A stretch of DNA of 64,000 bases from Bacteroides propionicigenes (GTDB lineage: Bacteria > Bacteroidota > Bacteroidia > Bacteroidales > Bacteroidaceae): positions 372,001 to 436,000 of the forward strand of contig NZ_JAHBBW010000001.1 of the NCBI RefSeq assembly GCF_018390535.1, written 5' to 3'. The translations under genes were made by a program, and so were the position numbers. Positions 58,460-64,000 of this stretch are shown piece after piece. The notes beneath the pieces were generated by a model. The model ran no database searches, was not told the origin of the DNA, and saw only the letters and a program-made list of their open reading frames with translations. Within the stretch, counting starts at the first letter, position 1. Every line of letters starts with the position of its first letter.

Positions 58460-58472
58460 AGGCATCAAGGCG

Positions 58473-58765
58473 CTACCTGTTGCAGTAATCCAGTTTGAGA
58501 CGTTCGTACAACTCTTTCAGTACAATATGCAGGGTATCGGCATCTTCCCGAACGATAAGTTCGTCCAGATAGAAACAGATTACCGTATAGTACGGCAAGA
58601 GGTTCGGTACGGAGCCCCCTTTAAACTCGTATAAGTTTTGCTACTCATGCCGGTGCATTGACAAATGACACGATCCGTAAGGTGCTTGCCGCACACCGGA
58701 ACCATTTCCTGCAACAGAGTCAGGAAATCTCCCAATTCAGCATTGGGAGCGGGATTTTGCTTCAT
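58473..58765 (-). pseudogene. Small unknown gene with a frameshift in a G run
   Basis: ATG at 58765 opens a 61-residue frame (MKQNPAPNAELGDFLTLLQEM...); past codon 48 the plausible coding frame is the next one (SVPNLLPYYTVICFYLDELIVREDADTLHIVLKEL...) ending at 58473. The switch falls at a run of five G on the minus strand (58615-58619); six would keep frame, giving about 97 residues. The joined protein looks helical with an HTH-like middle. Family not recognised; join is inferred from frame continuity. Confidence 0.45.
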
Positions 58766-58848
58766 TGTTTATCGTTTTAGAAACATTATTGAATATTCGT
58801 GCGTAACAGCTCGAACCAGTGAAGTTAATTACAGTTAAATATAGGCCT

Positions 58849-58874
58849 CTTGTTTTCCCTATGTGGAAAACAAG
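58849..58874. promoter_or_regulatory. 10-bp perfect dyad upstream of the VirE-like gene
   Basis: CTTGTTTTCC (58849-58858), 6-base loop, GGAAAACAAG (58865-58874), 74 bases before the start at 58948. Could be an operator or leader hairpin. The 58766-58947 gap otherwise has only a weak CACCTTTG -7-like box near 58909. Confidence 0.45.
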
Positions 58875-58947
58875 CTATTATAAAGTTCCGGTTATTATAC
58901 CCACCTTTGCAGCCATCATTTAAAAGTTATACAAACTACAACGAACA

Positions 58948-61053
58948 ATGGAAAATACTTTAGTCAGCCTTTTTAAAGGCTACGCGGATACCTGTCCGAT
59001 AGAGGTTCCCCTGAAAACAGTCATCAACCTTCTCCGCGATAATCAGACAGTGCTTGAGCATACTGAAAAACATCGCTACTACCTGAAGCAAGAACAAGTC
59101 ACCGCCGCTGCCCGCGAAAAGGCATCCTGTCCTTGCTTCGCCGTAAGCGTGCGCTTTGAAGGCGGAAAACAGAAAGCAAACATCAGCGAATGGACAGGGC
59201 TCTGCCCCGTAGACATCGACCATGTACCGCCCGAACGTATGGAATGCTGTCTGAAATTACTCAGAACCGACAAACACACCCTACTCCAGCACATTACTAT
59301 CAGCGGACAAGGCATCCGCCTGCTTTGCCGATACACCGGACTGACCGATGACTGCGAAAAAAATCTTCGTCTCCACACCCGTATCTTCGCTGCCATTAAC
59401 GAGTACTACACACGCCTCACCGGGCTCGAATGCGACCTGAAATGCAAAAACGCCACTCGCCTGAGCGGACTTGCACATGATGAGAACCTGTTTTTCAATC
59501 CCGACGCTGCCCCCTTCAGCCTACCCGCAGAAACACACCTGCATCCCGGCCGCACAACAGCGGACAACACCAAAAACCGCCGACGCCTGCAAAGGGTGAT
59601 AGACACCGCCACCCGCCTGCTGGCTGATGAAGGCGTGGAATATACAGAACATCACCACAACGAATACATCATGCGAATGGGCTATCTGCTCAATGCCTAC
59701 GGAGTGGCGCAGACCACAGCCACCGAATGGGCAAAAGAGCGTTTTGCCGACTATGACGGTGACGTATCAAGTATCTTCGCCTCCTGCTATCTCAACATCA
59801 AGGAACACGGCAGCCGCCCACTCCCCTCACGCCACCAGGCACAGGCCGACAATGAGCGACAGGAATTTATGGCATCCGTGGCAGACATCGAACAGTTTCT
59901 CAGCAATCAGGGCTCTTTTCGCAAGAACACCGTAACCGGCAAGTGCGAAGTGCTGCCTGCCGAAGGCGGTGAAGACTATGAGGAGCTCACCGACCGCTAT
60001 GTCAACACCTTATGGTGCCGGATGTGCAAGGAACTGAAACCGGGACAATCCGCCCACATACGGGCAGTACTTGAATCGGAATTTGTCGATACGTTCAATC
60101 CCTTTGAACAGTATTTCGAGAATCTGCCACCCTGGGACGGGAGTACCGACCATATTGCACGGCTTGCCTCCCACGTGCACGTCCGTAACAACACCATCCC
60201 CTTTGCCTTTTACTTCAAGAAGTGGCTGGTGGGTATGGTTGCCTCCCTTTTCGATAAGGAAACGGTGAACCATGAAATATTGGTGCTGATTGGCCGCCAA
60301 GGCATTTACAAAACCACTTGGCTCAACAACCTGCTCGCGCCCGAACTTCGCCGCTACTTCTACCTGAAATCCAACGCCCACCGCATTACTAAAGACGACC
60401 TCCTCACTCTTTCCGAATTTGCCCTTGTATGCTTGGAAGAGCTGGATGAAATGGAAACGCAGGAGGTAAACCAAATAAAAGCGCTCACCACCATGAAGGT
60501 AGTCAATGAGCGCGCTGCCTATGCACACTACAAGGAGCATCGCAATCACATCGCCAGTTTCTGCGGAACCAGCAACAACACCCACTTCCTTGTAGACCCC
60601 ACCGGAAACCGTCGTTGGCTGCCCTTCGAGGTGGAAAACATTGACAGTCCCTACGACTTTCCCGTAGACTATGCCGGTATTTATTCACAAGCATACGCCC
60701 TGCTGAAAAATGATTTCCACTACTGGCTGGAGGACAAGGAGATTGAAGCCCTCAGCCTGCACAACAGGCATTTCGAAGTACCCTGCCTGGAACGAGAACT
60801 TATATTGACTCATTACCGCCGCCCCATGCCGGGCGAGAAATGTATGTTCATCACCAACTCACAGATACTTTGCCGCATCAACTCCGGTATCCGCCAAAAA
60901 CTGAGTCCTGTAAAAATAGGCATGGTGCTCAAACAAGAAGGTTTCGAACCCATACGCACCGGTGGCAAGCGGGGATACCGCATGGTGGAACTTACGGGAG
61001 ACGAAATTCAGGCTAACTCGTATGCTATGGGGCGATATACGGAGCATCTCTAA
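58948..61053 (+). CDS. VirE/VapE-type primase-helicase-like protein (BT4734-like N-terminus)
   Basis: 701 residues. The N-terminal about 200 residues resemble the BT4734-like primase domain (DIDHVP acid pair; HITISGQGIRLLCRYTG). The middle and C-terminal part is a VirE ATPase: Walker A GRQGIYKTTW, LVCLEELDEM, GTSNNTHFLVDPTGNRRWLPFEV. This gene class recurs beside Bacteroidales capsule loci and in mobile elements. No integrase is close. Role unknown. Confidence 0.88.
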   Translation: MENTLVSLFKGYADTCPIEVPLKTVINLLRDNQTVLEHTEKHRYYLKQEQVTAAAREKASCPCFAVSVRFEGGKQKANISEWTGLCPVDIDHVPPERMECCLKLLRTDKHTLLQHITISGQGIRLLCRYTGLTDDCEKNLRLHTRIFAAINEYYTRLTGLECDLKCKNATRLSGLAHDENLFFNPDAAPFSLPAETHLHPGRTTADNTKNRRRLQRVIDTATRLLADEGVEYTEHHHNEYIMRMGYLLNAYGVAQTTATEWAKERFADYDGDVSSIFASCYLNIKEHGSRPLPSRHQAQADNERQEFMASVADIEQFLSNQGSFRKNTVTGKCEVLPAEGGEDYEELTDRYVNTLWCRMCKELKPGQSAHIRAVLESEFVDTFNPFEQYFENLPPWDGSTDHIARLASHVHVRNNTIPFAFYFKKWLVGMVASLFDKETVNHEILVLIGRQGIYKTTWLNNLLAPELRRYFYLKSNAHRITKDDLLTLSEFALVCLEELDEMETQEVNQIKALTTMKVVNERAAYAHYKEHRNHIASFCGTSNNTHFLVDPTGNRRWLPFEVENIDSPYDFPVDYAGIYSQAYALLKNDFHYWLEDKEIEALSLHNRHFEVPCLERELILTHYRRPMPGEKCMFITNSQILCRINSGIRQKLSPVKIGMVLKQEGFEPIRTGGKRGYRMVELTGDEIQANSYAMGRYTEHL

Positions 61054-61107
61054 AGTGCCACTCTGCATCTCTAAAGTGCTATTCTATGAGTCTAAAGTGC
61101 CACTTTA
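61045..61107. repeat. Three 21-bp tandem repeats over the VirE-like stop codon
   Basis: Copies at 61045, 61066 and 61087 of CATCTCTAAAGTGCCACTCTG with a few changes. The TAA stop (61051-61053) is in the first copy. Reverse complement matches the 24475-24537 family. Confidence 0.75.
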
Positions 61108-61108
61108 T

Positions 61109-61351
61109 TCAGCTTTCAACTCTCAACTCCCCTTCCGGTTCTCCCAACGCATCAACAATGAGCCGTACTTGTGCCGGTGTATATGTCCGCACCTTATCCG
61201 AAGGAACCAACGCATGAAGCTCGCTCCGCAGTGTGGGATGAAAATCTATCCATTGATTCAGTTTGCGGAAAGCGGCTTGCGGGCAAAGACCCGGGCAATA
61301 AATCTGGGCCAGTTCCGTCCGCCCGTATGTACGTATCTTAAAAATATCCAT
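61109..61351 (-). CDS. DUF4248 family protein
   Basis: 80 residues. IRTYGRTELAQIYCPGLCPQAAFRKLNQWI is the family hallmark, HTH-like (resembles phage-type MerR/excisionase helices). Convergent to the VirE-like gene and opposite to the rest of the cassette, as usual for this set. Function unknown, perhaps DNA binding. Confidence 0.85.
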   Translation of the reverse strand: MDIFKIRTYGRTELAQIYCPGLCPQAAFRKLNQWIDFHPTLRSELHALVPSDKVRTYTPAQVRLIVDALGEPEGELRVES

Positions 61352-61541
61352 ATCTCTTGAATTCGTTAGTTCTTATTGAACAAAGATACGGAAATATCTC
61401 CACATCAAAGCTACTCTTTCCGTATATAACGAACCCTAACGGACTGAAAGTGACAAGCCCGCTTGTACATGGTTGTATCTTCGCATCGTGATCACAAAGA
61501 GATAGTAAACCGAATTTTAAGAACTCAAAAAAACAAGAACA

Positions 61542-62018
61542 ATGATTCGTTACAAAAAGTATCAGATGACGGGCGAAAAAAGCCCGCTGAAAGGGCTTTG
61601 GTATGCCCGCCCCGTAATCGAGGAAACCTTCAACGCCGAAGCGCTTGCCAAGCACATGGCAAACCATAACACACCCTATTCCGCCGGTGTCATCAAAGGG
61701 GTGCTTGCCGACATGATTTCCTGTATCAAGGAGCTCATTCTGGACGGCAAGAATGTCAAACTGGACGACCTCGCCATATTCTCCGTAGGCATCGTCAGCA
61801 AGAAAGGTGCAACTTCAGCCGCCGCCTTCACCCTTGCCGACAACGTAAAAGGACTGAAGCTCAGGGCACGTGCCACCGGAGAATTGAGCAACGCCCAAAT
61901 CAACTTGGAGGGCCAACTGAAGGAGGCTTCCAAATATGCCGTGGAAAGCGGAAGCTCCAACGGTGGAAACGGAGATAATATCCCCGACGGTGGAGACGAT
62001 AATAATCCGCTGGGATGA
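61542..62018 (+). CDS. HU family DNA-binding protein (HU-HIG-like)
   Basis: 158 residues. Residues about 1-125 follow the HU/IHF superfamily fold (MIRYKKYQMTGE... LDDLAIFSVGIVSKKGA) with a widened beta arm; the last about 30 residues are Gly, Asn and Asp rich and disordered. It differs from the canonical 90-residue HU. Part of the cassette VirE-DUF4248-HU-smalltalk-amidase. Confidence 0.88.
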   Translation: MIRYKKYQMTGEKSPLKGLWYARPVIEETFNAEALAKHMANHNTPYSAGVIKGVLADMISCIKELILDGKNVKLDDLAIFSVGIVSKKGATSAAAFTLADNVKGLKLRARATGELSNAQINLEGQLKEASKYAVESGSSNGGNGDNIPDGGDDNNPLG

Positions 62019-62053
62019 GAATAGCAACCATTAATCACCAATCACCAAATACA

Positions 62054-62161
62054 ATGAGTACAAAATCAAAATCAGTATGGGGCATTATCCTCAAATCCAT
62101 CGTAGCGATAGCCACTGCATTGGCGGGAGTATTCGGTCTTAGTTCCTGCATAGGCCGATGA
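62054..62161 (+). CDS. Smalltalk protein (35-residue membrane microprotein)
   Basis: MSTKSKSVWG, a hydrophobic helix (IILKSIVAIATALAGVFG) and LSSCIGR: the short smalltalk family pattern, which always lies between the HU-like gene and the amidase. Its stop TGA (62159-62161) overlaps the amidase ATG (62158), implying translational coupling. Function unknown; a membrane segment next to a cell-wall amidase without signal peptide suggests a holin-like or export role, which is speculative. Confidence 0.8.
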   Translation: MSTKSKSVWGIILKSIVAIATALAGVFGLSSCIGR

Positions 62162-62571
62162 GAATCATCACGCTTATCATCATTCACTGCTCGGCCACGC
62201 CTCAGGGCGTGAGCCTGAGTTTTGAAGACTGTCGTATGGATCATATCCGTCATCGCGGCTTTAGCGACATCGGTTATCACTTCTACGTGACGCGCGACGG
62301 AGAAATTCATCGCGGCCGTCCGCCGGAGAAAATCGGAGCACATTGCCGAGGGCACAATCGTCATTCCATAGGCATCTGCTACGAGGGCGGTTTGGATACC
62401 AACCGGAAGCCGGACGACACCCGCACACTACCGCAGAAAGCCTCACTGGTAGCTCTGCTGCGCGAACTGAAACGAATCTTCCCGAAAGCGTTGGTGGTGG
62501 GACATCATGATTTGAATCCCATGAAAGAGTGCCCCTGCTTTAAGGCAGTAGCGGAATATAGGGGGCTTTAA
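62158..62571 (+). CDS. N-acetylmuramoyl-L-alanine amidase (Amidase_2, phage-lysozyme-like)
   Basis: 137 residues. Zn ligands IHCSATP (His), GHHDLNPMKECPCF (His and Cys) and the YHFYVTRDGEIHRGRP region are intact, as in T7-lysozyme-type amidases. No signal peptide. Cuts the MurNAc-L-Ala bond of peptidoglycan. Coupled to smalltalk by a 4-base overlap. Confidence 0.93.
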   Translation: MRIITLIIIHCSATPQGVSLSFEDCRMDHIRHRGFSDIGYHFYVTRDGEIHRGRPPEKIGAHCRGHNRHSIGICYEGGLDTNRKPDDTRTLPQKASLVALLRELKRIFPKALVVGHHDLNPMKECPCFKAVAEYRGL

Positions 62572-62580
62572 GGTAAAGGA

Positions 62581-62612
62581 GAAAAGGTGGAAAAAAGAAC
62601 AGCCACCTTTTC
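62581..62612. terminator. Bidirectional terminator between amidase and gmd
   Basis: GAAAAGGTGG / CCACCTTTTC with a 12-base loop lies between the two convergent genes. Confidence 0.65.
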
Positions 62613-62707
62613 CACTTCAGGAGCAAACACTACTTTCATCACTTAAATAGAGTTTGTATACGGCAAATATACAGCTATTCTTGCAATAATCTATTTGTGC
62701 CCTGCAT

Positions 62708-63799
62708 TTATTTCACAATCCCCTTCTCCAAATACTCCGCAAGGTTCGTACGGATATGTCCTGCAACACGTTCTACAGCCACCTTTTCCATATCATGTTT
62801 CATCATGATACTTACCAGTTCTTCAAATGAAGTTTTCATCGGATTCCAACCCAGTTTCTTACGGGCTTTTGCGGGATCTCCCCAAAGGTTCACCACATCT
62901 GTAGGACGGTAAAAATCTTCCGAGACCTCTATCAGTACACGTCCCGTAGCTTTGTCGATGCCTTTTTCTTCAAGTCCTTCGCCCCGGAACTCCAACTCGA
63001 TGCCTGCATAACGGAAAGCCAGTTGACAAAACTCACGGACGGAATGTTGTTCGCCTGTGGCTATCACGAAGTCCTCCGGAGTCTTGTTCTGCAGGATGAG
63101 CCACATACACTCCACATAATCCTTGGCATACCCCCAGTCTCGCAACGAGGACAAATTGCCTAAATACAACTTATCCTGCTTGCCTTGCGCAATACGTGCG
63201 GCAGCCAATGTTATCTTACGGGTAACGAAAGTTTCCCCTCTACGCTCGCTCTCATGATTGAAAAGAATACCCGAACAACAGAACATATTATAAGCCTCAC
63301 GATACTCCTTCACAATCCAATAACCGTAAAGTTTTGCCACCGCGTACGGGCTATAAGGATGAAAAGGCGTATGCTCGTTTTGCGGAACTTCCTCCACCTT
63401 GCCGTAGAGTTCCGAAGTGGAAGCCTGATATACCTTACAAGTTTCCGCCAGTCCGCTCTGACGAACAGCTTCCAGTACACGCAATACACCTGTGGCATCC
63501 ACATCCGCCGTAAATTCCGGTGCATCAAAGCTGACCTGCACATGACTTTGTGCCGCCAGATTATAGACTTCCGTTGGGCGTATCTTGCCGATAATCTGCA
63601 TGATACTCATGGAGTCACCCAAATCGGCATAGTGCAAGTGAAAATCCGGAGTACCTTCAAGATGCGCGATGCGTTCACGGTAATCTACTGAAGAACGACG
63701 GATAGTTCCATGTACTTCATATCCTTTTTCAAGAAGAAATTCGGCAAGGAAAGAGCCGTCCTGACCGGTGATGCCGGTGATGAGTGCGATATGTTTCAT
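62708..63799 (-). CDS. gmd: GDP-mannose 4,6-dehydratase
   Basis: 363 residues, extended [24 protein letters not shown] nucleotide loop, STSELYGK and [10 protein letters not shown] (YxxxK). It makes GDP-4-keto-6-deoxymannose, the precursor of GDP-fucose or GDP-rhamnose, for surface glycans. Lies 7 bp after the flippase gene end; it is the last gene of that transcript. Confidence 0.97.
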   Translation of the reverse strand: MKHIALITGITGQDGSFLAEFLLEKGYEVHGTIRRSSVDYRERIAHLEGTPDFHLHYADLGDSMSIMQIIGKIRPTEVYNLAAQSHVQVSFDAPEFTADVDATGVLRVLEAVRQSGLAETCKVYQASTSELYGKVEEVPQNEHTPFHPYSPYAVAKLYGYWIVKEYREAYNMFCCSGILFNHESERRGETFVTRKITLAAARIAQGKQDKLYLGNLSSLRDWGYAKDYVECMWLILQNKTPEDFVIATGEQHSVREFCQLAFRYAGIELEFRGEGLEEKGIDKATGRVLIEVSEDFYRPTDVVNLWGDPAKARKKLGWNPMKTSFEELVSIMMKHDMEKVAVERVAGHIRTNLAEYLEKGIVK

Positions 63800-63806
63800 T
63801 GGTTAA

Positions 63807-64000
63807 TTATTTTAGCCAAATACCCTTAGCTGTATTTTTCAAAATTTTAGTTATCTGTATTTTTCCTATTAAGGCTTGCAATCCAAAAGTTATAGTAGGA
63901 ACTATTAAAACTCCTTCCACCCCATACAACCGACAAGATAACTGCATTAGCGGAAGCGCAAATATGGCAATCAGCAAATACACAAGTAGCTGCAAACGCA
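63807..64000 (-). CDS. Probable Wzx flippase C-terminus, partial
   Basis: Runs off the right edge; the stop is at 63807. About 64 residues with two hydrophobic helices and the end KNTAKGIWLK, as in Bacteroides polysaccharide flippases (MATE-like). It exports lipid-linked repeat units. Identification rests on a short tail, so another membrane protein is possible. Confidence 0.55.
   Translation of the reverse strand, partial: RLQLLVYLLIAIFALPLMQLSCRLYGVEGVLIVPTITFGLQALIGKIQITKILKNTAKGIWLK

Noticed and set aside
58326..58634. 102-residue plus-strand open frame
   Set aside because: Runs through the inverted repeat and opposite a better-supported minus-strand gene; no ribosome site.
60010..60585. 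191-residue open frame opposite the VirE-like gene
   Set aside because: Antisense shadow of a conserved ATPase region.

Overview
The window is a Bacteroides-type chromosome segment. The evidence is paired SusC/SusD genes, lipoproteins with SPII signal peptides, promoters of the form TTTG-N19-TAnnTTTG, DUF4248, smalltalk and DUF4270 proteins, and a Bacteroidales capsule-locus cassette. The species cannot be fixed from sequence alone; a xylan-degrading gut Bacteroides is most likely. No rRNA, tRNA or CRISPR array was seen.

Region 1 (1-18.5 kb, minus strand) is a xylan utilization locus. It holds a CE1-type esterase (cut by the left edge), a BACON-GH30 enzyme, a GH10-derived protein whose fold is split by two carbohydrate-binding modules and whose active site has decayed, an XusE-like DUF1735 lipoprotein, two SusC/SusD pairs and a GH43. 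The order susC-susD-susC-susD-xusE-xyn10 matches the Xus systems of Prevotella and Bacteroides. Upstream of the esterase, the first susC and GH43 lie TGTTACAT-like repeats at exact 21-bp spacing, probably the operators of an AraC-type (HTCS) activator not present in the window.

Region 2 (18.7-47.8 kb) is mostly housekeeping: miaA, a lipid kinase, kdsA, an M16 peptidase, an ABC exporter pair, an NlpC/P60 lipoprotein, a HAD phosphatase, rplU-rpmA, serS, a fused Nfn-type transhydrogenase, panC-panD, glycogen metabolism (GT5-like fragment, debranching enzyme, GT4, GH57), rhomboid, MarC, a Crp-type regulator and guaA. A RAYT/IS200-like transposase framed by mirrored GC hairpins sits at 31 kb.

Region 3 (47.6-56.5 kb, minus strand) is a surface polysaccharide cluster with two GT2, two GT4, a Wzy/EpsG-like polymerase, a left-handed beta-helix acyltransferase, a LicD transferase, and a LicC-like nucleotidyltransferase followed by a CobD-like PLP enzyme. 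The last two look like one bifunctional gene broken by a frameshift. Together with LicD they suggest a route that makes, activates and attaches an amino-alcohol phosphate.

Region 4 (56.5-62.7 kb) holds an AAA ATPase plus DUF4435 (TOPRIM-like) pair resembling the PARIS defense layout, with the nuclease gene frameshifted. Next comes the Bacteroidales cassette of VirE/primase, DUF4248, HU-like protein, smalltalk microprotein and N-acetylmuramoyl-L-alanine amidase. The right edge (62.7-64 kb, minus strand) has gmd and the 3' end of a probable Wzx flippase, part of the same or a neighbouring polysaccharide locus.

Three apparent single-base frameshifts fall between 50.6 and 58.7 kb and none was noticed elsewhere.
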